Below are positions 41,107 to 49,427 of a stretch of 64,000 nucleotides of DNA, piece after piece. The position numbers and the translations under genes are program-made. Location of the stretch: NCBI GenBank assembly GCA_963676345.2, contig CAXXTS010000006.1, forward strand, positions 620,001 to 684,000, read 5' to 3'. A model generated the notes under the pieces. That model did no database searches. It saw only the letters and a list, made by a program, of their open reading frames with translations, and was not told the origin of the DNA. How positions within the stretch are numbered: the stretch's first letter is position 1; each line of letters opens with the position of its first letter. Origin of the DNA: G963665925 sp963676345 (GTDB lineage: Bacteria; Bacillota; Clostridia; Peptostreptococcales; Acidaminobacteraceae).

Positions 41107-42783
41107 ATGATTACAACACTATTTATAGATTTAATGGAACGACTAGGCCTAATTGTCACCTTTGCCTTTCTCATTTCTAAGACAGTTCTATTCAAAAATT
41201 ATTTGACAAAAGATAAATCCACCTGGGTGGAAAGCGTATTCTTCGCCTTTATGTGGGGGGTACTGGGTATTGCCATGACCCTTCTTGGAACGCCGGTAGG
41301 AGGCGGAATTGCCAACTCAAGGACCATACCCATTGTTTTAGCGGGCCTACTTGGAGGGCCAATGGTTGGTGCCCTGAGTGGCCTAATTGCCGGACTGCAT
41401 CGCGCATTCTTGGTTCATGGTGGGGAACTAACAGCAATATCATGCGGTATTTCAACTTTTCTGGGTGGTGTCATTGGTGGTGTGTGTAAAAAGCGTTTTG
41501 AGCAGAGCAGGAACAGATGGGTGATGGGACTCATACTAGGACTTTTTGTTGAAGTCCTTCAAATGCTGATTATTTTGCTTATTGCACGACCTTTTGATCA
41601 GGCCTATGCCCTTGTACAGCTCATTTTTATGCCGATGACATTCCTCAATGCCATTGGAATTGCTATTTTTCTTATTATTGTTCAGCAAATTTATAATGAA
41701 AATGATGCAGCGGCAGCTGTAAAAGCCCAGATGGCACTCAATATTGCAAACAAAACAGTACCGTATTTTAAACAAGGGCTCAACCAGGAAACGGCTAGGG
41801 CTGCTTGTAAGATTATTTGTGACGTTACAGGCTTTAAGGCAGTTGCAATAACAGATGAAAAGTGTGTTTTGGCACTGGTCGGAGAAGATGTCAATATGGA
41901 CCGGGCGGGCACACCAATTAGTACAGAAATTACACGGCGTTGTCTTCACACTGGGAGAATTCAGTCAAACAGCGGTGGGAAGCATGCGGATATCTTCATC
42001 AAAAAAGAAATTGTGAGTTCTGTGATTGTGGTACCGCTAAAAATGTTTGACCGTGTTATTGGGTGCCTTAAAATTTATAAAGACAAGAAAAACTCGATTA
42101 CTAAATCGGATGAAGAACTTGTTAAAGGCTTGGCGAATCTTTTTACAACACAACTGGAACTCAGTAGTTTAGAGCACCAGAAGTCCCTTAGAGAAGAAGC
42201 GGAGCTTAAGGCCTTGCGCGCTCAAATCAAACCACATTTTCTTTTTAACTCGCTTAACACCATCATGTCACTGGTCAGAACAGATGCAAGTGAAGCAAGG
42301 CGACTCCTTCAAGAACTGAGTGTCATTTTGAGAAGCGGGTTTAAGGACAGTGCCACGCGCATTCCAATTGAAGATGAGCTGCGTGTCATTGAGGCTTTTC
42401 TACGAATAGAAAAGGCGCGTTTTCCAGAGAAACTGATTATTAAGTATGATATTGATCCAGATGTCAAGCTCGATGTACCACCACTTATTTTACAGCCTAT
42501 TGTTGAGAATGCAGTACGTCATGGTATTCGGAACAAACAAGGTCCGGGAACGGTTAAAATCAGCATTCATAAGGAAAACGAAAAAGTTCATTTTATGGTC
42601 AGCGATGATGGTGTAGGCATTACTAAAGATAGAATGGATAATTTAAAAGATGCAAGCGGCATAGGTATAAGCAATGTTCGCGATAGGCTTAAGAGCTTGT
42701 ATGAAGCGAATTTATATATTGAAAGTGAACCCGATCAAGGAACGCGCGTATACTTTTCAGTACCAATTTCTGGAGGGAGATAA
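41107..42783 (+). CDS. lytS: LytS-family sensor histidine kinase
   Basis: This 558-residue kinase starts with a 5TMR-LYT membrane domain (about 1-195, including NSRTIPIVLAGLLGGPMVGALSGLIAGLHR), then a GAF-like domain (about 205-350), the His-kinase motif LRAQIKPHFLFNSLNTI with the phosphorylated His, and an HATPase domain (LQPIVENAVRHGI, SDDGVGI). LytS-type kinases paired with LytTR regulators sense pyruvate and switch on pyruvate or holin-like transporters. Its stop overlaps the regulator start by one base, and a CstA transporter gene follows. Confidence 0.9.
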   Translation: MITTLFIDLMERLGLIVTFAFLISKTVLFKNYLTKDKSTWVESVFFAFMWGVLGIAMTLLGTPVGGGIANSRTIPIVLAGLLGGPMVGALSGLIAGLHRAFLVHGGELTAISCGISTFLGGVIGGVCKKRFEQSRNRWVMGLILGLFVEVLQMLIILLIARPFDQAYALVQLIFMPMTFLNAIGIAIFLIIVQQIYNENDAAAAVKAQMALNIANKTVPYFKQGLNQETARAACKIICDVTGFKAVAITDEKCVLALVGEDVNMDRAGTPISTEITRRCLHTGRIQSNSGGKHADIFIKKEIVSSVIVVPLKMFDRVIGCLKIYKDKKNSITKSDEELVKGLANLFTTQLELSSLEHQKSLREEAELKALRAQIKPHFLFNSLNTIMSLVRTDASEARRLLQELSVILRSGFKDSATRIPIEDELRVIEAFLRIEKARFPEKLIIKYDIDPDVKLDVPPLILQPIVENAVRHGIRNKQGPGTVKISIHKENEKVHFMVSDDGVGITKDRMDNLKDASGIGISNVRDRLKSLYEANLYIESEPDQGTRVYFSVPISGGR

Positions 42784-43511
42784 TGTTAAAGGTTGTGCTT
42801 ATTGATGATGAAATGCCTGCACTCAGTGAGTTGGCATATATTATTGAAGAGTCAGGTACGGCAGAGGTTATTGGCAAATTTACAGATTCTGTAGAGGGGC
42901 TCCTGTTTATTCAAAACCATCACCCTGACGCTGTGTTTTTAGACATTAACATGCCTCAAATGGACGGAATGAAGCTGGCAGAAGCTATTGGCGGATTAGG
43001 TACAGGTGCAGTGATTATATTTGCAACAGCATATGAAGAACATGCACTTGAGGCTTTTAATCAAGATGCTGTAGACTATCTTTTAAAACCCTATGAAGAG
43101 GCACGTGTATACAAAGCTCTGGGGAAGGTTCAAGAGTCTATAAATAAAGGCTCTGCCAGCCAGAGCGGTGATCAGGGTGTATTGAAGAAACTACCCATCT
43201 CACAGGAAGATAGAATTGTGTTTATTAATGTAGAAGATATTCTTTTCTGCAATGTAGAAGAGAACACGGTATATATCCATACTGCCGAAAAAACGTACAA
43301 TATGACAGAAAGCTTGACCAATATTGAAGAAAAACTGCCGTCAAAATCCTTCTTCAAAACCCACCGTGCTTTTATTGTGAATCTTGAAAAGATAGCGGAA
43401 GTGAGTCCCTATTTCAACCATACTTTGATTGTTCAGGTAGAGGGCAGTAAAGAGAAAATTCCAGTGAGTAGGAGCAATGTAAAGGCATTTAAGAAAAGAC
43501 TGAAAATATAG
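42783..43511 (+). CDS. lytT: LytTR-family response regulator
   Basis: This 242-residue protein has a receiver domain (LIDDEMPALSE, phosphoacceptor in AVFLDINMPQMDG, YLLKPYEEA) and a C-terminal LytTR DNA-binding domain (about 140-242: ILFCNVEENTVYIHTAEKTY and FFKTHRAFIVNLEKIAEV). It is the partner of the kinase whose stop codon it overlaps, and the likely activator of the following cstA gene. Confidence 0.9.
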   Translation: MLKVVLIDDEMPALSELAYIIEESGTAEVIGKFTDSVEGLLFIQNHHPDAVFLDINMPQMDGMKLAEAIGGLGTGAVIIFATAYEEHALEAFNQDAVDYLLKPYEEARVYKALGKVQESINKGSASQSGDQGVLKKLPISQEDRIVFINVEDILFCNVEENTVYIHTAEKTYNMTESLTNIEEKLPSKSFFKTHRAFIVNLEKIAEVSPYFNHTLIVQVEGSKEKIPVSRSNVKAFKKRLKI

Positions 43512-43659
43512 AAATGCCAGTCAAATTTAAGAATGTATTTAATGTGTATTATTGTGCATTTCATATTTGAAAGACGATAATTCACCCTGAATAGAATGTG
43601 TAGGAAAACGTTTCTGATATCATGTACCCGACTTAAACAAATGGGAGGGAGTTTAAAAC

Positions 43660-45069
43660 ATGGTATCATTTCTTTTATCAATTGTAGCACTTGTAATGGG
43701 GTATTTTATTTACGGAAAATTCGTTGAAAAGGTTTTTGGAGCCGATGAGAATCGTCAAACGCCGGCTATTAAGCAAAATGATGGTGTCGACTTTGTCGAG
43801 ATGGACTGGAAACGTGTATTTCTCATTCAGTTCCTCAATATTGCAGGCCTAGGTCCAATATTTGGCGCCATTGCAGGTGCGTTATGGGGACCGGTAGCCT
43901 TCCTGTGGATTGTGCTGGGCTCAATTTTCGCAGGAGCAACGCATGATTACTTTGCGGGTATGCTTTCCATCCGCCATGGCGGTGCAACCATTGCAGAAAT
44001 CGTTGGTGAGTATTTGGGCATGACTGCGAAAAATGTTATGCGTTTATTCTCCGTTGTACTGCTTGTTCTTGTAGGCGTCGTGTTCATCAATGGACCTGCT
44101 GGACTACTTGAAAACATGACAGGCATCAATAAGTTTATCTTCTTAGGTGCGATTATTGTGTATTATCTAATAGCAACAGTTATGCCAGTAGATAAAGTGA
44201 TTGGCAAGGTATATCCAATTTTCGGTGCAGCACTTCTTATTATGGGTGTTGGCATTATGTGGGGAATCGTTACACAGGGCTACGCCATTCCGGAAATTTC
44301 ATTTACCAATTTCCATCCAAGCGCTAAGTCCATCTTCCCGTATCTGTTTATTACAATTGCTTGTGGTGCTATAAGTGGCTTCCACGCAACGCAATCTCCA
44401 ATTATGGCAAGGTGTATTGGCAATGAGTTACAGGGACGTCGTGTATTCTACGGTTCAATGATTGCAGAAGGAATTATTGCACTCATATGGGCAGCCGCCG
44501 CAATGAGTTTTTACGGTGGTACAGAAGGGCTTGCTGGTGCGGGTTCAGCTGCAGTTGTTGTCAATGATATTTCAACAACACTTATGGGGACTGTTGGCGG
44601 TATTCTAGCTGTTCTAGGTGTGGTTGCAGCACCGATTACATCTGGTGATACAGCATTTAGAAGTGCACGTCTTGCAATTGCAGATGCTTTAAAAATGAAG
44701 CAGGAATCTATTGCATCGCGTTTTATAATTGCTCTGCCACTATTTGCAATTGGTATTGCACTGTGCTTTATAGACTTTACAATCATTTGGCGTTATTTTG
44801 CATGGTCAAATCAGACATTGGCAACCATTGTGCTTTGGACAAGTGCTGTATATCTTGTGAAGCATAACAAATTGCACTGGATTGCGACCATTCCAGCGAC
44901 TTTCATGACAGCGGTCATTACTTCATACATTGTTGTGGCACCTGAAGGATTTGGATTTGGCGAAAGCATTGGCATCCCAGTAGGAATATTTGTTGCAGTA
45001 GGTGCATTTGCAGTATTTATGCTTAAGTCACGCACTGTTGAAAAGGCAGAAATCCAAGAAGCTGCTTAA
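43660..45069 (+). CDS. cstA: CstA-family carbon starvation/pyruvate transporter
   Basis: This 469-residue multi-pass membrane protein belongs to the CstA family. FGADENRQTPAIKQNDGVDFVEMDWKRVF and LNIAGLGPIFGAIAGALWGPVAFLWIVLGSIFAGATHDYFAGM are characteristic of its N-terminal half, and SGDTAFRSARLAIADAL is near the end. E. coli BtsT and CstA import pyruvate or peptides. The LytS-LytT pair directly upstream matches the BtsSR-BtsT arrangement, so pyruvate uptake is the likeliest role. A cre-like palindrome (GGAAAACGTTTC at 43603-43614) lies upstream of the start. Confidence 0.92.
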   Translation: MVSFLLSIVALVMGYFIYGKFVEKVFGADENRQTPAIKQNDGVDFVEMDWKRVFLIQFLNIAGLGPIFGAIAGALWGPVAFLWIVLGSIFAGATHDYFAGMLSIRHGGATIAEIVGEYLGMTAKNVMRLFSVVLLVLVGVVFINGPAGLLENMTGINKFIFLGAIIVYYLIATVMPVDKVIGKVYPIFGAALLIMGVGIMWGIVTQGYAIPEISFTNFHPSAKSIFPYLFITIACGAISGFHATQSPIMARCIGNELQGRRVFYGSMIAEGIIALIWAAAAMSFYGGTEGLAGAGSAAVVVNDISTTLMGTVGGILAVLGVVAAPITSGDTAFRSARLAIADALKMKQESIASRFIIALPLFAIGIALCFIDFTIIWRYFAWSNQTLATIVLWTSAVYLVKHNKLHWIATIPATFMTAVITSYIVVAPEGFGFGESIGIPVGIFVAVGAFAVFMLKSRTVEKAEIQEAA

Positions 45070-45103
45070 GCGTATAAAGGTATTAATAAAGAAATAAAGA
45101 TAT

Positions 45104-45142
45104 GGCGTCTCTAGAGCACTGAGTGTGCACGGGGCGCCTTTT
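45104..45142 (+). terminator. Terminator after cstA
   Basis: GGCGTC and GGCGCC (one wobble) enclose an inner GCAC/GTGC hairpin, followed by TTTT. Confidence 0.7.
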
Positions 45143-45164
45143 CTAGTGGGTTTTGCACCACTAT

Positions 45165-45461
45165 GTCGCTTGACGCGCCGTATACGAAACAGTGCAACCT
45201 AATCGGCCCCTCATGTCGCTAGACGCGCCATATACAAAAACAGTGCAACCTGATCGGCCCCTCATGTCGCTAGACGCGCCATATACAAAACAGTGCAACC
45301 TAATTGGCCCCTCATGTCGCTAGACGCGCCATATACAAAACAGTGCAACCTAATCGGTTGCCCATGTCGCTAGACGCGCCATATACAAAAACAGAATCAA
45401 ACACTCCAGTGTGTTTACACAAACTGGAGTGTTTGATTCTGTTTTTGTGCATTGCTTTGTC
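45165..45461 (-). repeat. Dispersed palindromic repeat element, locus D, with five tandem cores
   Basis: Read on the minus strand, the element starts with GACAAAG (45455-45461), then perfect 26-bp arms (45423-45448 and 45385-45410) with a 12-nt loop. Five core units (GGCGCGTCTAGCGAC, the last with one change) follow at 50-51-bp spacing, ending near 45366, 45316, 45266, 45215 and 45165. The unit nearest the hairpin keeps GCAACC-GATTA-GGTTGC; in the next three GCAACC has become GGGGCC. The element lies between the terminators of two convergent genes. Confidence 0.85.
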
Positions 45462-45469
45462 TTTTCACG

Positions 45470-45503
45470 AAAAAAAAGCACTGCGAAATTATTACGCAGT
45501 GCT
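45470..45503 (-). terminator. Terminator after the small basic/acidic protein gene
   Basis: AGCACTGCG and CGCAGTGCT form a 9-bp stem; on the minus strand a T run of at least seven follows. Confidence 0.88.
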
Positions 45504-45524
45504 TGTGTGTTCTGTTCTAAATGA

Positions 45525-45830
45525 TTAGTGGTGTTGCAGGTCTGTCCACATAGATTCCAACTCGCTGAAGTTTGGTTCATAATGGAAGGTCAATTTTTCA
45601 ATGCGTCTGGTGTCCGGATGCTGGAATTTGACAACGTATTGACCGCGGTATCTGGAGGTTTCAAAATGCCTGAAATCTTCATTCAGGAGCTTGGTGATTT
45701 CTTCGCGGTGATGGGACAATTCGTGTTCCATTTCTTTTTTTTCTTCCATGTAACGCGTTCTTGACTTTTCCCTGACCATGCCTCTGCTGCGATCGTGCAT
45801 ATGGCTCGTGTCATGTTTTCTAGTGCTCAT
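45525..45830 (-). CDS. Hypothetical charged protein
   Basis: I do not recognise this 101-residue protein. The N-terminal half is very hydrophilic and probably helical (HDRSRGMVREKSRTRYMEEKKEMEHELSHH). The C-terminal half looks like a small beta-rich domain (YRGQYVVKFQHPDTRRIEKLTFHYEPNFSELESMW). It starts at ATG 45830 with GGAGG upstream and ends before a strong terminator, so it is very likely a real gene. Confidence 0.7.
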   Translation of the reverse strand: MSTRKHDTSHMHDRSRGMVREKSRTRYMEEKKEMEHELSHHREEITKLLNEDFRHFETSRYRGQYVVKFQHPDTRRIEKLTFHYEPNFSELESMWTDLQHH

Positions 45831-46007
45831 TAAACCGCCTCCTCACTCATATATTACCCCAAAATAGCATCTTAAATAGGCTATAAAAATATTTGATAAA
45901 TATTCATAAAATTTATAATAGGGGGTATGAAAATACCATATAGGAAATAGGGTGGTTCTTGTCCTGATGACACAGTGCCAAATTACATGTGAAAAGGGTG
46001 TGCTTGT

Positions 46008-47492
46008 ATGCCCAAAGAAATCAACAGAAGTTTTATAAAGGAAGGATTTATATTATTAATCATATTTTGGATAATATCTTTCTCGCTCATTTTTTATAGT
46101 TATTGTACAAATATTAACCGACAAATAAATTTGGAAACTGAATTAATGAAGTCTCAAAGCGAACTGATAACACGCACAGTGCGTCACGAAATTCATCAAG
46201 CGATTGCAGACTTGACTTGGTATGCAACAAATAAGAATTTAAGTGGTCAATCGTTTTTAGATGCAAGCCATCTGCCCGAAAAAACGCTGAATAAGATGCT
46301 CAACCACAAGCCCAAATATGCGAGCTTCATTGTATTTGATTTAGAAGGAAGCCTCATAAAAAGACTAGATAATGAAAATCACCCCGTTTTAATTGCGGGT
46401 GCACCTGAGCAGCTTTCAGTTGCAAAGCTCAACCTTTTACTTGGACGAGGCAGGGGTCAGGTGCTCGTTGAAGTTAGACAAAGCGGTGAAGTGGGACTGT
46501 ATACAGTATCGAGTGATTTAAAGAGTATACTCTACATTAGTTTGGAACTAGAAGACTTTTATGACTTAAAAGAAAGTATTGAGAAAAGCTTTAGCTATCA
46601 CGTCAATGTCGCAACACCTGAAAGTAAACAATTTAAGAACATTTTGAGTGAAAATCAGGAATTTTGTGATTTGGAAGACTGTTCTGGATTGCATACCCTT
46701 TCTGGACCTGATCATGAAATATATAGGGAGTCAGATAGCATAGCTGTTTGGTCGTGCTTACCTTGTACAGAAACCTTGCCATATGGTGTTAAAGGGCTAA
46801 CCTGGATAGACGAAGCAGGGAATCAGCTCGATACCATTTTAGCAGTCTCCGTATTGTCTGGTGCGCCTCTTGACGGGATTCGAATGAACAGTCAAAATGA
46901 AATGAAAAGCATACTCATATATGTTCTGCTCATTCAAAGTGTTGCAGCCATGGTTTTGGGGTATGTGTATCACAAGTATAAGCAGGCTCAATATGCGCTT
47001 AAGATTCAGGCAACCCGTGATAGGTTAACTGGTTTTTTAAACCGATGGGCAGGCACTGAAGTCCTACTCAATCATATGGCACTTGCAGATAGGAACAATC
47101 AACCGCTTACCATTGCCTTTGTTGATATTGATAAATTAAAGGATGTCAATGACCGGTTTGGACACGATGATGGAGACAGACTTATTTTGTTGGTTGCTGA
47201 AGCGCTAAAGAAGTATGTTAGGGAAGCGGATAGCCATGTAAGGGTTGGTGGAGATGAGTTCTTTCTGATTTTTCCAAATTGCGATAGTAAAAAGGCTAAG
47301 GATATTTTAGAAAGGGCGCTCAAATGGATAGATGAAGTGAATGTGTCTAAGCAGTTTCCTTGGGAAGCCAATTTCAGCTATGGTTTATCAAAATATCATC
47401 CGGGATCAAAAATCACACCGGATGAACTGATACATCAAGCTGATAAAAATATGTATTTTCATAAACGCTCGAAAGGAGCATACAAAGAATAG
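46008..47492 (+). CDS. Membrane-bound diguanylate cyclase (GGDEF)
   Basis: This 494-residue protein has a membrane helix near residues 13-33, an extracytoplasmic sensor (about 34-300), a second helix near 305-322 and a GGDEF domain (about 330-490) with TIAFVDIDKLKDVNDRFGHDDGD and the intact RVGGDEF motif. The inhibitory I-site RXXD is not obvious. It makes c-di-GMP, which the PilZ protein at 33290 could read. It starts at ATG 46008 and is followed after nine bases by the TM1266-like gene. Confidence 0.88.
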   Translation: MPKEINRSFIKEGFILLIIFWIISFSLIFYSYCTNINRQINLETELMKSQSELITRTVRHEIHQAIADLTWYATNKNLSGQSFLDASHLPEKTLNKMLNHKPKYASFIVFDLEGSLIKRLDNENHPVLIAGAPEQLSVAKLNLLLGRGRGQVLVEVRQSGEVGLYTVSSDLKSILYISLELEDFYDLKESIEKSFSYHVNVATPESKQFKNILSENQEFCDLEDCSGLHTLSGPDHEIYRESDSIAVWSCLPCTETLPYGVKGLTWIDEAGNQLDTILAVSVLSGAPLDGIRMNSQNEMKSILIYVLLIQSVAAMVLGYVYHKYKQAQYALKIQATRDRLTGFLNRWAGTEVLLNHMALADRNNQPLTIAFVDIDKLKDVNDRFGHDDGDRLILLVAEALKKYVREADSHVRVGGDEFFLIFPNCDSKKAKDILERALKWIDEVNVSKQFPWEANFSYGLSKYHPGSKITPDELIHQADKNMYFHKRSKGAYKE

Positions 47493-47501
47493 GGAGGTTA
47501 A

Positions 47502-47753
47502 ATGATGTCAAGAATTATTATGGGTATTCAGATTGGTGATCGAGAAGCAGATGCGGTTAAGGTGCAGGAGCTTTTAACAAAGCATGGGTGTATTATCAAG
47601 ACCAGACTGGGACTTCATGAAGCAGGAAATCTTTGTAGTTCTAAAGGATTGGTAATCTTGGAATTTATCTCTGGAAAAGATGACGAAGTTGAAACGCTCA
47701 AAAAAGAACTGAGTGCTATTGAAGACATTAGTGTCGATACAATGGTATTCTAG
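47502..47753 (+). CDS. Small TM1266-like (ACT-fold) protein
   Basis: This 83-residue protein (IMGIQIGDREADAVKVQELLTKHGCIIKTRLGLH) has a beta-alpha-beta-beta-alpha-beta pattern. It resembles the family called iron-only hydrogenase system putative regulator (TM1266), a NikR-C/ACT-like fold that binds small ligands. No hydrogenase gene is nearby. GGGAGG precedes two possible starts (47502, 47505). Confidence 0.65.
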   Translation: MMSRIIMGIQIGDREADAVKVQELLTKHGCIIKTRLGLHEAGNLCSSKGLVILEFISGKDDEVETLKKELSAIEDISVDTMVF

Positions 47754-47768
47754 TCGGATATTAGTCTA

Positions 47769-47820
47769 GGAGCGAATGCGAAGTACATTGTTTACATATT
47801 GTGCATGCGCACTTCGCTCC
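47769..47820 (+). other. Hairpin between two genes
   Basis: GGAGCGAA-TGCG pairs with CGCA-C-TTCGCTCC (12 pairs with one bulge) around a 27-nt loop. There is no T run. Its GC-rich base differs from its surroundings. Confidence 0.5.
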
Positions 47821-47856
47821 AACAATGAGAAAAATCTAGGAAAAGGGTGCAGTGTT

Positions 47857-48672
47857 ATGAAAATGAAAGGCCTTCTTGTTGTACTTATAATGCTGGGCGT
47901 TATACTGTATTTTTTCCTATATCGTTCTCCGCTTTCGAAAGTTGATACATATCGTATTTATTATGGCCCTATGGACGAAGCCGTACTGGATAAAATGAAG
48001 GCATACGACATGGTAATCGTGGAAGCGCTACACTTTGACCCAGAAATGGTTAAGCGCTTGCAGGAAGCAAATGTTAAGGTAATTGGTTACATCAGCGTTG
48101 CTGAAATTGGGTCTTGGGATGCTGAAATACTGGGTGAAATCCAGTCGTCAGACTATTTGTATCAGGCTGGAGCACAAGTTATAAACGGAAGCAATCCATT
48201 GGGTGATTTAACAAAGGCGCGCTACAGAGACTTATTGCTTCATATAGTAGACAAGCGAATTATGGCCCTTGGCATGGATGGTGTTTTTTTCGATACCCTG
48301 GACAGCATCAATTTGCTGGAAGCAGGTCAGGCACGCATAAATCAAGCACTGGGTTACTATGATTTGGTAAGTGAAATCCGAAAAAAATGGCCAGATACAC
48401 TTTTAATTCAAAACAGAGGGTTTGAGTATGTTGAACTGATGGACCGCGGGATGATAGATGCGGTTTTATGGGAAAACTTCTCTGGAGAACGTGTGGGGGA
48501 ATCCAGTTATTTGAAGCGTATTAAGATGCTTAAAACTGTATATTTTACGAAAAATATTCGAACTATGATACTGGCTTATAAGGATGAAGGTGTTTCTAGA
48601 GAGGCATCTCTAAAGAGAGGCTGGCTCTTTAGCTTTTTAGACGGGCAAGAAGCGTTAACGGACTGGAAATAA
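47857..48672 (+). CDS. GH114-type (endo-alpha-1,4-polygalactosaminidase-like) TIM-barrel protein
   Basis: This 271-residue protein starts at ATG 47857 behind AAAGGGTG. One N-terminal membrane helix (MKGLLVVLIMLGVILYFFLY) anchors or exports it. The body has glycoside hydrolase family 114 features: DMVIVEALHFDPEMV, VIGYISVAEIGSWD, MALGMDGVFFDTLDS and LLIQNRGFEYVELM. GH114 members cut galactosaminoglycans, as found in biofilm exopolysaccharide. That fits the c-di-GMP genes nearby, although the specificity is inferred. Confidence 0.83.
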   Translation: MKMKGLLVVLIMLGVILYFFLYRSPLSKVDTYRIYYGPMDEAVLDKMKAYDMVIVEALHFDPEMVKRLQEANVKVIGYISVAEIGSWDAEILGEIQSSDYLYQAGAQVINGSNPLGDLTKARYRDLLLHIVDKRIMALGMDGVFFDTLDSINLLEAGQARINQALGYYDLVSEIRKKWPDTLLIQNRGFEYVELMDRGMIDAVLWENFSGERVGESSYLKRIKMLKTVYFTKNIRTMILAYKDEGVSREASLKRGWLFSFLDGQEALTDWK

Positions 48673-48684
48673 GAGGGGGATTCG

Positions 48685-49014
48685 ATGTCATATCCATATG
48701 TTTTTTTCGGAAAAGGGAAAAAGTATGTACAGATGATCAGCAGACTTTTAGGTACTGATTTTGATGCGCTTGAAGAAGCGGATGGCATTTCATTTATTCA
48801 CGTTTCTGGAAAGCGATTAATGAAACTGATCGATTCAAAAGATGCTTTTAAGGTCGTCTTTGATGTGCCTGTACCAGATATGCATCATCAGGCACCGACC
48901 GTGCGTCAAATAAATGTGAAAAGCGACCCGGGCCATAGTCAGTGGTTATATGAAGGCGATATATTGGAAGAGATTATTACGCTGATTGAAATTGCACTTA
49001 AAAATTTTGAGTAG
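48685..49014 (+). CDS. Hypothetical protein
   Basis: I do not recognise this 109-residue protein. It begins SYPYVFFGKGKKYVQMISRLLG and has a mixed alpha/beta pattern without membrane segments or cysteines. The start ATG follows AGAGGGGG, and it lies 12 bp after the GH114 gene, so it is probably in the same operon. Confidence 0.65.
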   Translation: MSYPYVFFGKGKKYVQMISRLLGTDFDALEEADGISFIHVSGKRLMKLIDSKDAFKVVFDVPVPDMHHQAPTVRQINVKSDPGHSQWLYEGDILEEIITLIEIALKNFE

Positions 49015-49046
49015 ATATTGAGTGGATAAGAGGCACTTGATTACAG

Positions 49047-49075
49047 TTGCATCCTAAAGGGTCCTGTGATATAAT
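49047..49075 (+). promoter_or_regulatory. Promoter of the preQ1-controlled operon
   Basis: TTGCAT (49047-49052) and a perfect TATAAT (49070-49075) are 17 nt apart. Transcription should begin near 49082, just before the riboswitch. Confidence 0.82.
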
Positions 49076-49107
49076 CTGAACGTTAATTTAATAATTGGGC
49101 TAAGCCC

Positions 49108-49146
49108 AGACAGTTCGTAAACCTCCTGTCTCAAAACAAAACTAGG
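49108..49146 (+). ncRNA. preQ1-I riboswitch aptamer
   Basis: A 6-bp stem (AGACAG 49108-49113 with CTGTCT 49126-49131) carries the loop TTCGTAAACCTC and is followed by an A-rich tail CAAAACAAAACTAGG, whose AGG can pair with CCT of the loop. This is the H-type pseudoknot of class I preQ1 riboswitches. It sits on the leader of an operon with queD, queE and queC, which confirms the ligand. The 5' flank ATTGGGCTA (near 49094-49102) could pair with TAGGCCAAT (49143-49151) and compete with the pseudoknot. Confidence 0.82.
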
Positions 49147-49167
49147 CCAATACTTTCCGAATAGGAG

Positions 49168-49194
49168 AATCTGCCCCACTTGGGCGGATTTTTT
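49168..49194 (+). terminator. preQ1 riboswitch expression-platform terminator
   Basis: AATCTGCCC and GGGCGGATT (one G-T wobble) form a 9-bp stem with a 5-nt loop and a T run, 21 nt after the aptamer. Ligand-bound aptamer should favour it. Confidence 0.8.
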
Positions 49195-49195
49195 G

Positions 49196-49222
49196 CGTGG
49201 GCTAATGTGCTCACGTTTTTTT
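49196..49222 (+). terminator. Second terminator in the preQ1 leader
   Basis: CGTGGGC and GCTCACG form a 7-bp stem (one wobble) directly after the first terminator, followed by seven T residues. The bases from here to 49406 show nothing else recognisable. Confidence 0.7.
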
Positions 49223-49406
49223 GTGGAGTAAAAAAGAAATGCACAAGTCCGTTTGTTAAGCCGTATCTCAAATCATAGATAGGGTTTACTTGGGGATTTC
49301 TTGCTATGGGCTTATGAGAATGAGAAGGATGATAGAGATGTCAGCCTTTTTTTTGTGCTTGTCATGCATTCCTAAAGGTAAATGCAGATAAAGCTGCAAG
49401 TGAGAC

Positions 49407-49426
49407 AGGCACCGGGGAGGGTGCCT
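49407..49426 (+). promoter_or_regulatory. Hairpin holding the Shine-Dalgarno of the dehydratase-like gene
   Basis: AGGCACC (49407-49413) and GGTGCCT (49420-49426) form a perfect 7-bp stem with the loop GGGGAG. The Shine-Dalgarno GGGGAGGG lies in the loop and right arm, and the hairpin ends one base before the ATG. It could control translation of the first gene of the operon. Confidence 0.55.
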
Positions 49427-49427
49427 A

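Noticed and set aside
45165..45461. CRISPR array (five regularly spaced repeats)
   Set aside because: The sequence between the GTCGCTAGACGCGCC units is itself repeated, not variable spacer, and there are no cas genes. The units belong to the dispersed palindromic family.
45304..45580. Small ORFs on both strands across the repeat array
   Set aside because: They are translations of the repeated DNA without ribosome binding sites or protein-like composition.
46008..47492. c-di-GMP riboswitch near the GGDEF, PilZ or chemotaxis genes
   Set aside because: I looked for GEMM-type core sequence upstream of 33290, 35165, 46008 and 61900 and did not find it.
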